64,000 bases of DNA from Shinella daejeonensis (GTDB taxonomy: Bacteria; Pseudomonadota; Alphaproteobacteria; Rhizobiales; Rhizobiaceae): assembly GCF_024281235.1 (NCBI RefSeq), contig NZ_JAHWXY010000010.1:62001-126000 (forward strand), written 5' to 3'. The position numbers were made by a program, and so were the translations under genes. The notes under the pieces are model-generated. The model ran no database searches. It was given only the letters and a program-made list of their open reading frames with translations, and was not told the DNA's origin. The stretch's first letter is position 1. Each line of letters opens with the position of its first letter. Shown here one piece after another: positions 18,629-27,509 of the stretch.

Positions 18629-19639
18629 TTATGCGGCGCGGGTTGCGACTTGCGGTCGGGTCAGCAGATCGCCCATCGCCTCCGCCGCATATTGGTGGGA
18701 AAGTAGGCGCGCCTGCGGCTCATAGATGCGGCTGTCGATGATCAACTCGTCCGCCTCGGTCGCGGCGGCGACGTCCCGCATCCATGCGCCGACCCTGGCC
18801 CTGTCCCCGGCGACGGTGCAGGCCATGACCTGGTTCAGCACCTCCCGCTCGCCTTCGGGCAGGTTTTCGACGTAGCCTTCCATGGGTTTGGGCAGCAGGC
18901 CCATGCGGCCCACATGCAGGTCCAGCATCCATTTGCGATGCGAACTAGCCAGATATTCGGCCTCTTCATTGGTGTCGGCGGCAAAGACGTTCACGCCGAC
19001 CATGACATAGGGCCGGGCGAGGTGTTTGGACGGGCGGAAATTCTTGCGGTAATGCGCGATGGCCTGATGCAGGAAGCGCGGCGCGAAATGCGAGGCGAAG
19101 GAATAGGGCAGGCCCAGCAACGCCGCAAGTTCGGCGCCGTAGAGGCTGGAGCCGAGAATCCACACCGGCACCTCATGGCGCCCCGGAACGCCGCGCACGG
19201 GCAGATCGCCCTCGTCGGCGAGATACGCCATCACCTCCATGACATCCTTGGCGAAGTCGCGTTCCGGCGCGCCACGTCGCAACGCCTGAACCGTTACCCC
19301 GCCGCTGCCCGGCGCCCGCCCGACCCCGAGGTCGATACGGCCCGTATGGATGGTCTGGAGCGTGCCGAACTGTTCGGCCACCACCAGCGGCGAGTGGTTG
19401 GGCAGCATGATGCCGCCCGAACCGACCCGGATCGTCGAAGTGGCCGAAGCGATTTCGCCGATGATCAGCGGCGTGGCGGCGGAGCCGATGCCGGGCATGT
19501 TGTGGTGCTCGGCGATCCAGTAGCGGCTATAGCCGTGCTGCTCGACATGCCGCGCCAACTGGCGTGACTCGTCCAGCGCTTCGGCAAAGCTTTTGCCTTC
19601 GCCGATCATCACCAGGTCGAGGACTGATAAGGCGGTCAT
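18629..19639 (-). CDS. Luciferase-like flavin monooxygenase (MsnO8-like)
   Basis: The 336-residue product begins LSVLDLVMIGEGKSFAEALD and contains YWIAEHHNMPGI, then GSGGIMLPNHSPLVVAEQFG followed by IDLGVGRAPG, the standard layout of bacterial luciferase-like monooxygenases with unknown substrate. It is distinct in sequence from the LLM protein just downstream, so the cluster has two different flavin enzymes of the same fold rather than a recent duplication. It is transcribed in the same direction as OYE upstream and the LLM and SnoaL-like genes downstream. Confidence 0.86.
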   Translation of the reverse strand: MTALSVLDLVMIGEGKSFAEALDESRQLARHVEQHGYSRYWIAEHHNMPGIGSAATPLIIGEIASATSTIRVGSGGIMLPNHSPLVVAEQFGTLQTIHTGRIDLGVGRAPGSGGVTVQALRRGAPERDFAKDVMEVMAYLADEGDLPVRGVPGRHEVPVWILGSSLYGAELAALLGLPYSFASHFAPRFLHQAIAHYRKNFRPSKHLARPYVMVGVNVFAADTNEEAEYLASSHRKWMLDLHVGRMGLLPKPMEGYVENLPEGEREVLNQVMACTVAGDRARVGAWMRDVAAATEADELIIDSRIYEPQARLLSHQYAAEAMGDLLTRPQVATRAA

Positions 19640-19729
19640 AATCTGCTCCTTGAGAGTTTTTCTGTATCGCTGAGCACGCCTTCGAACCGGGCGTGGTCTG
19701 CGTGCGTGCTGTTGATGTTGTTTGCAGCG

Positions 19730-20845
19730 CTATGCCGCCGGGCTGTAGGCGGGATAGTCGATGTAGCCATGCGCGCCGCCGCCATAGAGCGCCTCGCGCC
19801 CGGCCTCGGCGAGCGGCCAGCCATGGCGGAGCCGCTCGACCAGATCGGGATTGGCGATGAAGGGGCGGCCGAAGACCACCAGATCGGCTTCGTTTGCGGC
19901 AAGGGCCTGCTGCGCCGTCTCGGCCGTAAAGCCCCCGGCCAGGATCAATGTACCGCACCAGGTGTTGCGGAAGGCATGGCGGAAGTCCGGCGTGCCCAGA
20001 TCGCTGGCATGAATATAGGCGAGCCGCCGTTGCGAAAGCGTTCCGGCCAAAGCCAGCCAGGTGGCCTCTTCGCCCTCGAAAGCCTGCAAATCGGCCAAAC
20101 GAGCGAAGGGCGAGATGCGCACCCCGACCCGTGTGCTGCCGATTTCCTTGGACACCGCGTCGACGGTTTCCAGCAACAGGCGCAGGCGGTTGGCGATCGG
20201 CGCGCCGCCATAGCGGTCTTCGCGGGTGTTCAGCCCGCCGTTGATGAACTGCTCGAACAGATAACCGTTGCCGGCATGGATCTCCACGCCATCGAAGCCG
20301 GCCATAAGCGCATTGCGCGCCGCGCGGCGGAAATCCTCGATCACCTGCCGGATACCGGCGATGTCGAGCGCGACCGGCACGCTTGCGGGCACCTGGCCGG
20401 GCTGCCCATCCGCATCATAAGCCTGCACCAGCGTGTCGGCGGCCGGCACGGCCACCGGCCCCACCGGCGGCTGACCGTCTTCCTGCAGGGAGGTGTGCGA
20501 AACCCGCCCGACATGCCAGAGCTGCGCGAAGATGCGGCCGCCAGCGCGATGCACGGCGTCGGTGGTGCGTTTCCAGCCGGCGGTCTGCTCGGACGTGTGG
20601 ATGCCCGGCGTGCACAGATAGCCCCGGCCCTGCGCGGAAACCTGCACGCTTTCGGTGATGATCAGCCCTGCGCTGGCGCGTTGCGCATAATAGAGGGCAG
20701 TGTGTTCCGGCGGGATGGTGTCGAGCGCCCGGGCGCGCGTCATCGGCGCCATGACGATGCGATTGGACAGGTTCAACCCGGAAAGGTCGTAACTGTCGAA
20801 TAGGGAGGGCTGCGCCAGCGCCAAGCCGGGCGGGGAAACAGTCAT
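19730..20845 (-). CDS. Old Yellow Enzyme family alkene/nitro-ester reductase (NemA-like)
   Basis: This 371-residue flavoprotein reduces activated C=C bonds or nitro groups using NADPH. The family marks are NRIVMAPMTRARA near the N-terminus, AQLWHVGRVSH, and GVEIHAGNGYLFEQFINGG (His/Asn pair for substrate binding), followed by NTREDRYGG. The ATG at 20845 has an AGGAAAA ribosome site and gives the expected N-terminus; the frame extends upstream to 20893 without family similarity. It is first in the likely operon with two luciferase-like enzymes, SnoaL-like and NmrA-like proteins, downstream of a LysR gene on the same strand. Confidence 0.9.
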   Translation of the reverse strand: MTVSPPGLALAQPSLFDSYDLSGLNLSNRIVMAPMTRARALDTIPPEHTALYYAQRASAGLIITESVQVSAQGRGYLCTPGIHTSEQTAGWKRTTDAVHRAGGRIFAQLWHVGRVSHTSLQEDGQPPVGPVAVPAADTLVQAYDADGQPGQVPASVPVALDIAGIRQVIEDFRRAARNALMAGFDGVEIHAGNGYLFEQFINGGLNTREDRYGGAPIANRLRLLLETVDAVSKEIGSTRVGVRISPFARLADLQAFEGEEATWLALAGTLSQRRLAYIHASDLGTPDFRHAFRNTWCGTLILAGGFTAETAQQALAANEADLVVFGRPFIANPDLVERLRHGWPLAEAGREALYGGGAHGYIDYPAYSPAA

Positions 20846-20964
20846 GGGGTTTTCCTGGCTCGTTGTCGTTGCAGACAATCTAATTAGAGCCAAAGAGCCG
20901 ATAAACCCTCACATACTTCCATCACCCGGTCCTTAGGTTCCCTAATCAGGGACCGGAACCATCA

Positions 20965-21876
20965 CTATGTCTCCCACGGTACGCCGTCTTGCCAGCGTTC
21001 CACCAGCAGATCGATGAAGGCGCGGATGCGCGGCGAAAGATGCCGCTTGCTGGGATAGAGCAGTTGAATCGGATCCGGCGACGCCCGGAAAGGCTTGAGC
21101 ACTTCCACAAGTGCGCCGGCGCGCAAATCGTTGCCGGTGATATAGGTCGGCAGATGGATCAGGCCGAAGCCGGCGAGAGCGGCCTCCCGCAGCGCTTCGG
21201 AACTATCGATATTGAGCCGCCCCGGTCCCTCGCGCAGAAAGATGCCGTCAGGCGTCTGGTAGCGCCAGGCATTTGGGTGCTCACCGCTGAGAAAGGCAAT
21301 GATGTCGTGTCCCGTCAAATCCTGCGGGGTTTGCGGCACGCCCTTTCTCGCCAGGTAGTCCGGCGAGGCGCAGGTGACGAATTGCTGCCAGCCCACGGTC
21401 CGGGTCAGAAGCTGGGCGTCTTCACGCGGCGCGCCGATCCGCACCGCAATGTCGAAGCCTTCCTCGATCAGGTCGATGAAGCGGTCGGTGAACTTCACAT
21501 CCGCGCGCAACGCCGGCCATTGCGTCATATAGGTATCCAGCACCGGCAATATATGCCGCTGGCCGAACGAGAGCGGCGCAGTAAGCCTCAGTGTGCCGGT
21601 CGGCTGCCCGCGGCGCGCCGCCATCGTTGCCTCCACCTCGTCCAGATCCTCCAGAATCTGGCGCCAGCGCTCATAGACCACGCGGCCTTCGTCCGTCAGG
21701 CTCAGCTTGCGGGTGGTGCGGTTGAGCAGGCGCGCGCCCAACCGCGTTTCCAGCCGCACGACGCTCTTGCCGACAGCCGAACGGGTCAGGTTGAGCGCTG
21801 TCGCCGCCGCGGTGAAACTGCCCGTCCTGACGGCGGCGACGAAGGCGGCGATGTCGCCAAGCCGGTTCGGTTCCAA
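20965..21876 (-). CDS. LysR-family transcriptional regulator
   Basis: This 303-residue protein has an N-terminal winged helix-turn-helix (RLGDIAAFVAAVRTGSFTAA, TALNLTRSAVGKSVVRLETR) and the type 2 periplasmic-binding-like effector domain after residue 90 (GTLRLTAPLSFGQRHILPVL). It is on the same strand as OYE, with a 119-base gap between its stop and the OYE start. It may regulate OYE through that gap or through its own promoter. The effector is unknown. Confidence 0.9.
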   Translation of the reverse strand: MEPNRLGDIAAFVAAVRTGSFTAAATALNLTRSAVGKSVVRLETRLGARLLNRTTRKLSLTDEGRVVYERWRQILEDLDEVEATMAARRGQPTGTLRLTAPLSFGQRHILPVLDTYMTQWPALRADVKFTDRFIDLIEEGFDIAVRIGAPREDAQLLTRTVGWQQFVTCASPDYLARKGVPQTPQDLTGHDIIAFLSGEHPNAWRYQTPDGIFLREGPGRLNIDSSEALREAALAGFGLIHLPTYITGNDLRAGALVEVLKPFRASPDPIQLLYPSKRHLSPRIRAFIDLLVERWQDGVPWET

Positions 21877-22075
21877 TTACTATAGCTCCCTTGAGGGTAT
21901 CCCATATGGGAACATAATTCTTCAATCGAACAAATCTAGCCGCAATTAGAAGAATGAAAAAGCTTATGGGGATAGCGAGCAGACTTTCAGGGGGGAGCCG
22001 TCAGGCCTTCTGACGCCCTGCGGCATATCCATGAGCATAAAAGCACCGCAGGTTTCGGGATTTTCGCGCCAGCCC

Positions 22076-22540
22076 CTAGATTGGGATTTCCGTGGTTAGT
22101 TTGATTGTTTGCATGGGAATTTCAGTTTTGATGCTGCGCACGCCCTTGATCCGGCCAAGGTATTCCATCTGAAAAGCTCTATAGGCGTCAAGATCGGGCG
22201 CGATGACGCGCAGGATGAAATCGCAGTCGCCCGCCATGAGCTGACATTCCACAACCTGCGGCAGCTTCCTGATCGCCTCGACAAAGGGTGCGACGGTGTC
22301 CTCATCCTGGCCGATGAGCCACACACGGGCGAACACCGTCAACCCCATGCCAAGCTTCGCTGGATCGAGCAGGGCGACGTAGCGGGCGATCGCGCCCGAA
22401 TCCTCAAGCATTCGAACCCGGCGCAGACAGGGCGAGGGTGATAACCCAACCCGTTCCGCCAGCTCGATATTCTGAACGCGGCCTTCCTGCTGAAGAACCC
22501 GCATGATCGCCCGATCAATGCAATCTAGCTTCGTTGACAT
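22076..22540 (-). CDS. Lrp/AsnC-family regulator
   Basis: The 154-residue protein has the family two-domain form: an N-terminal HTH (LDCIDRAIMRVLQQEGRVQN and LAERVGLSPSPCLRRVRMLE) and a C-terminal RAM ligand-binding domain (about 70-150). It is divergent from azlCD with 146 bases between starts. That arrangement is typical of AzlB-like regulators that sense branched-chain or other amino acids and control the exporter. Confidence 0.9.
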   Translation of the reverse strand: MSTKLDCIDRAIMRVLQQEGRVQNIELAERVGLSPSPCLRRVRMLEDSGAIARYVALLDPAKLGMGLTVFARVWLIGQDEDTVAPFVEAIRKLPQVVECQLMAGDCDFILRVIAPDLDAYRAFQMEYLGRIKGVRSIKTEIPMQTIKLTTEIPI

Positions 22541-22686
22541 ACGATTTCATCCATCCGCCGTTCATGGGCATTGAATATCAATTTCATGAAGGTTCCTGCA
22601 ATATACGCAACAAAATTCGGTATGTTTTGGGCTAGAACGCCACAAATCGGCGCAGGTGCGCTATAAACAACTACGGATTTGAGTTT

Positions 22687-23424
22687 ATGAGCAATACCGA
22701 TGTAAGCGGCGGGGATGTCCTGACAGAGCGTGTGCCTTCCGAGTTCCGGCTCGGGGTCCTCGCTTCCTTACCCGTCATGTTTGGTTTCGTCCCTTTCGCT
22801 CTCGTTCTCGGCGCGCAAGCCGTCGCCAAAGGGTTCAGCGCTGTCGAAGTGCCGATGCTGACCGGCCTCAATTTTGGCGGTGGCTCGGAGTTCGCGGTCA
22901 TCGCTCTATGGAGTTCGCCGCCGCATCTGCTGCTGGTCGTCGGGGTAACGCTGCTGGTCAACAGCCGACACCTTTTGATGGGCGCCGCACTCGCGCCCTA
23001 TCTGCGCTGCCTGCCGCGTCGCAAAGCGCTGCCCGCTCTTTTTTTTATGTGCGATGAGAGCTGGGCGATGGGGCTGGCGGACGCGAAGAAGCGCGAATTG
23101 CAGGGTAATCGATCTGCCTTCAGCCTGGCCTATTACATGGGCGTCTCACTTCCGCTCTGGACGTCATGGATCGTCTTCACGGCGATCGGCGCGCAGATCG
23201 GCCCCGTCCTCGGCGATATCACCGTCTATGGGTTCGATATGGCGTTTCCGGCTGTCTTCCTCGTGCTGCTCGCCGGCATGTGGAAAGGCGCTCGGGCGGC
23301 GTTGCCATGGCTGGTCAGCCTTGTCGTCGCGGTCGCCGTCTATGTCCTTGTCCCTGGCGCCTGGTACGTGCCGGCCGGCGTCGTCTCCGGCACCGCCGCC
23401 GCGTGGATCGGAGCCCGGCCATGA
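22687..23424 (+). CDS. azlC: AzlC-family branched-chain amino acid exporter, large subunit
   Basis: This 245-residue inner-membrane protein has several hydrophobic helices and the AzlC segments FRLGVLASLPVMFGFVPFAL, LNFGGGSEFAVIAL and NSRHLLMGAALAPYL. AzlC together with AzlD forms a branched-chain amino acid (or analogue) efflux permease. The stop overlaps the azlD start by 4 bases (ATGA). The divergent Lrp gene is the probable regulator. Confidence 0.9.
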   Translation: MSNTDVSGGDVLTERVPSEFRLGVLASLPVMFGFVPFALVLGAQAVAKGFSAVEVPMLTGLNFGGGSEFAVIALWSSPPHLLLVVGVTLLVNSRHLLMGAALAPYLRCLPRRKALPALFFMCDESWAMGLADAKKRELQGNRSAFSLAYYMGVSLPLWTSWIVFTAIGAQIGPVLGDITVYGFDMAFPAVFLVLLAGMWKGARAALPWLVSLVVAVAVYVLVPGAWYVPAGVVSGTAAAWIGARP

Positions 23425-23726
23425 CGCTCGCTCCAGCCACGCTCGCCGCTATCCTGCTGATGGCGCTAGCAACCTATCTAACCCGGATCGGCGGCTATCT
23501 GCTGCTCGGCAACAGGACGCTTTCGCCGCGCGTCACGACGGTCATGGACACGGCGCCCGGCTGCGTACTGATCTCGGTCATCGCGCCGCACTTCGCGACA
23601 GGCCATCCCGCCGACCTGATCTCGCTCGCATTGACAGCGCTGGCGGCCACCCGTCTGTCGTTGCTGCCGACCGTACTGATCGGCGTCGCCAGCGCCGGTC
23701 TCTTACGCAACTTCCTGCCGGTATAG
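23421..23726 (+). CDS. azlD: AzlD-family branched-chain amino acid exporter, small subunit
   Basis: This small membrane protein of 101 residues (LAAILLMALATYLTRIGGYL near the N-terminus, then a conserved turn and two further helices) is the size of AzlD. The longer open frame from 23166 is discounted because it overlaps azlC; the ATG at 23421 gives ATGA coupling and the family N-terminus. Confidence 0.88.
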   Translation: MTLAPATLAAILLMALATYLTRIGGYLLLGNRTLSPRVTTVMDTAPGCVLISVIAPHFATGHPADLISLALTALAATRLSLLPTVLIGVASAGLLRNFLPV

Positions 23727-23740
23727 TAGCAGTACCGGCA
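23716..23740 (+). terminator. Hairpin overlapping the azlD stop, probable terminator
   Basis: A perfect 8-bp inverted repeat (TGCCGGTA and TACCGGCA) with a 9-base loop spans the azlD stop codon. No long T-run follows, so it may be a Rho-assisted terminator or a 3' stabiliser. Confidence 0.5.
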
Positions 23741-24060
23741 AAGCGATCACCCTATCACTCTTGAAGGCCGCGCGCTGCTGGCAACCCAATGGTGCGGATG
23801 CCGCAGCTCAAGTTTACGCTGCTGACGCGCGACGCGTGCTCATATCCGACAGATCGCTATTCCGAGCGAAAGAGAGGCACCGAAGCTGTGGGGTGACGGG
23901 GTGAACCTGGCGACCGCGACATAAGCGCCATTGTGATGACACCAGCCAATAATGTCGTGCCATAGCGGGCTATCGGTGGGTTTGATGTTCTTTTCTAACG
24001 GTAGCGTAGCCGGCAGTAAACGGCGGCGACATCGCGCCATAGAGGGCAATCGGCGGGATG

Positions 24061-24150
24061 GCGGAGAGGGTGGGATTCGAACCCACGATACCCTTGCAGG
24101 TATGCCGCATTTCGAGTGCGGTGCATTCGACCTCTCTGCCACCTCTCCGC
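24061..24150 (-). tRNA. tRNA-Ser (anticodon CGA)
   Basis: The minus strand folds as a 90-base class II tRNA. The acceptor stem is GCGGAGA paired with TCTCCGC, the anticodon loop is CTCGAAA with anticodon CGA (serine codon UCG), the variable arm is long, and the T loop is GGTTCGAATCC-like. CCA is not encoded. Serine tRNAs are common integration sites; the mobile region with an integrase lies to its right. I could not find a second copy of its 3' end in the window, so use as an attachment site is unproven. Confidence 0.97.
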
Positions 24151-24389
24151 TTGAGTTGCAGCGCGGGCCGTTAATAGCCACCGCCATGCTGCCATTCAAC
24201 CGTTTGCCTCAAAGCGGCCTTCGTGCGCCGGTCTATGATCTCGCACACAGCGAGCGGCTAAGGATCTGGGCCAACGGAAGCGATGCCAAACCTGACCACG
24301 ACAGGAACTATGGCCGAGGCCGCGACCGCTGCTTTAAAGATGAGCGGGCGCAAAGTGGGAAGCAGCACCATTCAGTTTCCCGGGTATCT

Positions 24390-25784
24390 CTACGCTCCCT
24401 TCTTAGCCTTACGTTCCACGGTCTTGGCCTTTCTCTTGTTTACACCTTTCCGTGCCTTCTTCTTTGTTCGCACTGGTGCCGGAGTTTCCTCTTTCCGAGA
24501 TCGCAACTTTGCTGCGAGGACAAGAGATTTTCCGCTATTGATGATTTCGGTAATTACTTGTTCCAGAAAGCTTCGCGCAACAGAAGAGGTTCCTACCCAC
24601 CCACTTTGCATGATGGAGATGAACTGCGTATTATCAAAGTATCGGGGGCAATTATCAAAGCTAAGTATTCCGCCTCCAGCTGGCCCTAGAAACTTATTCG
24701 TTGTATCAGCTGTGACGGCTTTCCACATATCTATGGGAATAATCATTCCTTTAACTTGTTCGTTTTCGTCCGGTTCGAAAGCATCACGCGGGCAAATCTT
24801 TAGAAAAAAGGGACTGGCGGTAAGCCTGAAATCAAAGGCTGCGCTTTGGTTCGTGGCTGTAGCTACCTCGTTAGCAAGGACCTCCATTGTTCGGTCCATG
24901 CGATCGATTTCTTTCTCGAGCTGTTTGTCCGGGAAGCGAAATACGTGGGTGTTGCCTTGAGGCTCAGCCATCTTGTATTGCACGAGAACAAAACTCTCAT
25001 GCTGCTCATTAAAATATATCAGGTCGACCCCGAGAGTATGCTCCAAGGCATTCTTGTTTGCATGGAACGTGTGTAAGATTGTCCCGCCGTCTTCCAGCAC
25101 GTAGTGACCGAAGACAGTTTCGTGAAGCAAGTCATATCCCGGTATTCTTGCGACGTCCCAACGGACGACGTCGTCCTCCATGTGTGAGGCAGGTTCTAAA
25201 CCTGTAAAGAACGAAGTAATGGCCGTTTTGCCTTGTTGGCTAGGTGACCACCGATATGACTTTCTAGGCGTCATGTTGGCTATACGCAGTGCCATTTCGA
25301 CGGCGTCGTGCTCTTGGCGGACAATTTGAATCTCATCTTGGCTGAGCTCGTCGATGAGGCCGTAATCGGTCTCCGCCGCTTTGATAAACAAATCTACATC
25401 CTCAGACTCCTCTCGCATCTTTGCAATAAATTCGCGGGAATCGTCAGCGGAGTAAAAGACATCTCGCCCGTCGAAGAAGCGGATGAATTCGCTCCAACCC
25501 TCTCTAGACCGAAGTTCTGATACGTTGATCGGCGAAATTTCTTTTGGGCTATCTAAATTCAACCGCCGGAGCTGTGTGGCCGCCTTATGTCCTCGGCGAC
25601 CCCAGCAGACATGTGAGATGACATCCCGATTGCGAAGGCACAAGAATCCTAGAAGACGCTCCCCGGGACGAAGACTTATTTCTCGAACGGCCTCTGAGAT
25701 TTCCTCTGCTGCGCCGATTGTCTTCCTAAGGGTATTTGCTCGGCTCTGAGGAGGGTTCAAATAATGGACGGCAATATCGAACAT
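24390..25784 (-). CDS. Unknown protein with Mrr-like PD-(D/E)XK nuclease signature
   Basis: I do not recognise this 464-residue protein as a named family. Around residues 250-275 it reads HTLGVDLIYFNEQHESFVLVQYK: an Asp (about D254) followed by a beta-strand and QxK (Q269, K271). This is the active-site layout of Mrr-like restriction endonuclease folds. The C-terminus (about 435-464) is a lysine/arginine-rich tail that could bind nucleic acid. The gene is richer in A and T than the flanking core genes and stands alone next to the tRNA, which suggests acquisition. A stand-alone defence or modification-dependent nuclease is possible; this is inference. Confidence 0.6.
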   Translation of the reverse strand: MFDIAVHYLNPPQSRANTLRKTIGAAEEISEAVREISLRPGERLLGFLCLRNRDVISHVCWGRRGHKAATQLRRLNLDSPKEISPINVSELRSREGWSEFIRFFDGRDVFYSADDSREFIAKMREESEDVDLFIKAAETDYGLIDELSQDEIQIVRQEHDAVEMALRIANMTPRKSYRWSPSQQGKTAITSFFTGLEPASHMEDDVVRWDVARIPGYDLLHETVFGHYVLEDGGTILHTFHANKNALEHTLGVDLIYFNEQHESFVLVQYKMAEPQGNTHVFRFPDKQLEKEIDRMDRTMEVLANEVATATNQSAAFDFRLTASPFFLKICPRDAFEPDENEQVKGMIIPIDMWKAVTADTTNKFLGPAGGGILSFDNCPRYFDNTQFISIMQSGWVGTSSVARSFLEQVITEIINSGKSLVLAAKLRSRKEETPAPVRTKKKARKGVNKRKAKTVERKAKKGA

Positions 25785-26003
25785 CTAGCTTAGTCTCTAA
25801 CCTGAATTCTTAAACGGCGCTTGAGTCTTACGACGACATTTCCCACCAACGCTGTTGAGGGAAACAACTACAGGTCATATAACGAGGTAGTTAAAAATTT
25901 TGGTTGCAAGGCATGCTAAGCACGCCGACTCGGACGAGTCGCTACTTCGCAGCGTTCGACGTGGCAAGCGCATCCGAGAGTCTCTTTTGTCCATTTCGCC
26001 ATG

Positions 26004-26201
26004 CTATTCGATGCGGGCGCTGCGTAGAACCCGAGCCAGCGTTTTCGGATGAACCTGATATCTCGCAGCGACCTCGGCGACAGTCTCCAGGTCGATCTCG
26101 ACAGCTTGCTTTGCAGCGTCAGTCTGCACTTCGGTCATCGACGGGCGGCGTCCTATACGAGATCCTCGTGCTCTGGCAGCTTCCTCCCTGCCTTGCCGTC
26201 C
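26004..26201 (-). pseudogene. C-terminal relic of a serine resolvase
   Basis: The minus strand reads GREEAARARGSRIGRRPSM, then an HTH-like segment VAEVAARYQVHPKTLARVLR, and ends with a stop at 26004. It matches the C-terminal part of the intact resolvase at 27510-28091 (AARARGSRIGRRPAM and IAEQHGIHPRTLLRTLK) but has no catalytic domain; a stop lies at 26202-26204. It is therefore a truncated second resolvase on the opposite strand. The rest of 25785-26338 has no supported gene. Confidence 0.75.
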
Positions 26202-26338
26202 TCATCGAGGCCGATAATCGACTCACAGACGCACTGTCTGGATCCTTGCACGACGACGTTGCTATCCAGCAAACAGCATGCCAAACGCGCCAGTGAGGCT
26301 CCCTGGTCGATTGGGCGGCAGTGCAGACCGGACACGAT

Positions 26339-26812
26339 ATGGCGAAGAAACAGAAGCGCGACAAGGCATATTACGAAGAGCGGCTGATACGGGACCATCC
26401 GGCGATATATGCCGATCTGGTCGACGGGAAATATCGGACGGTGACGGAAGCAGCGGCGGCGGCCGACCTGAAAAAACCCAGGACACGGTTACATGAGTTG
26501 AAGAACGCCTGGAGCAAGTCCAGCAACTCAGAGCGAAAAGATTTCTTGGCCTGGTTGACCAAGACGGGTGCCCTACCAACAAGGACACCGTCCACATCGA
26601 TAAGCACCGGCCGCTACCTTCTTCCGGCAACGGTTGCTCGTATCAATCACATCAAGACCAAACGCGGAATGACGACGGGTGACATCATGGGCGAGATGGG
26701 CTTTTCGAAGCTGGATGCCTCGCTCGGCAACGCCCTGCTAAATGGTCATGGACTTCGGCTGAAGGTCATTGAGGCTCTGGAGAAATGGCTCACCGCGAAC
26801 GCATCGGTGTAG
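26339..26812 (+). CDS. Hypothetical accessory protein
   Basis: This 157-residue protein starts MAKKQKRDKAYYEERLIRDH and is mostly charged and helical. The middle (TVTEAAAAADLKKPRTRLHE) looks like a helix-turn-helix. The C-terminal part (TTGDIMGEMGFSKLDASLGN and the residues after it) resembles another small DNA-binding or partner-binding domain. I cannot name the family. The position between two resolvase loci suggests a cargo or regulatory gene of a mobile element. Confidence 0.6.
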   Translation: MAKKQKRDKAYYEERLIRDHPAIYADLVDGKYRTVTEAAAAADLKKPRTRLHELKNAWSKSSNSERKDFLAWLTKTGALPTRTPSTSISTGRYLLPATVARINHIKTKRGMTTGDIMGEMGFSKLDASLGNALLNGHGLRLKVIEALEKWLTANASV

Positions 26813-26835
26813 GCTCACCCAAAAGGTAGATTAAT

Positions 26836-27276
26836 CTACTGGTTGCGGTGCTGCCGATTGAGAACCTCTTCAGCAAGATATTCAAGATCCCGGTCGATGC
26901 CTCTTTCAATGACCTGCTTGTATCGATCCTGAAGCCCATCTGTGCAATCGAGCCCGCCCAGGTGAGCGTCCGTCTGGTAGGCTTGTTCAATATCCCGGCT
27001 TGCTGCTCGTATATCGATATCTGGCACACCGCTGAGAATCTCAAGCAGCCTTTGCTTGTAGGCAACATGTTCCTCGATCGGCTTTCCGCATGCGACCGAT
27101 GCCCGTTTCAAGACAGCGTAGGGCTGCATTGCAAGGAAATAGGCCGTGTCCAGGCCATCAGCAGAAGCTGGCGTGTTGCTCAGCAGCGCAGAGGCAATAA
27201 CAGCCGAACGCAGGCGCCATCCTATGCCAACCGTGACGTTTGAGTGTGATTTTCTCTGCTTGTTCAGAACCCGCAT
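26836..27276 (-). CDS. Small secreted protein of unknown function
   Basis: The 146-residue product has a basic N-terminus, a hydrophobic stretch (about residues 22-34) and an AxA-like site near residue 39, consistent with a Sec signal peptide. The mature part has two cysteines in separate segments (VACGKPIEEH and LDCTDGLQD), which could form a disulfide in the periplasm. No family is recognised. It lies between the resolvase relic and the intact resolvase. Confidence 0.55.
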   Translation of the reverse strand: MRVLNKQRKSHSNVTVGIGWRLRSAVIASALLSNTPASADGLDTAYFLAMQPYAVLKRASVACGKPIEEHVAYKQRLLEILSGVPDIDIRAASRDIEQAYQTDAHLGGLDCTDGLQDRYKQVIERGIDRDLEYLAEEVLNRQHRNQ

Positions 27277-27509
27277 GCCAACTCCCAGCCCAACAAGGCG
27301 CCGATCATAGTCACCGCACGAAAGGGAAGGGTTCCGTCATAACGAACCCGTGTTCTGATGAACCACGCTAACATGCTGATTTCCTTCGGCACCATTTCCG
27401 TGGTCAACAGATAATCCATACCGCACGAAAAGGTTCCTTTTAATCAAGAACTTGGCGGGTATTGTAGGAGAAGTAATAGCGGCAAGCACGGACACAGAAC
27501 GAGACGTAT

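Noticed and set aside
24037-24048. A 12-base match (GCCATAGAGGGC) near the tRNA to the reverse complement of the 67-bp repeats
   Set aside because: Too short, and without flanking similarity, to claim a third copy.
24390-24960. Plus-strand frames near 24283-24960 as genes
   Set aside because: They are shadows of the AT-rich minus-strand 464-residue gene and have no family features.
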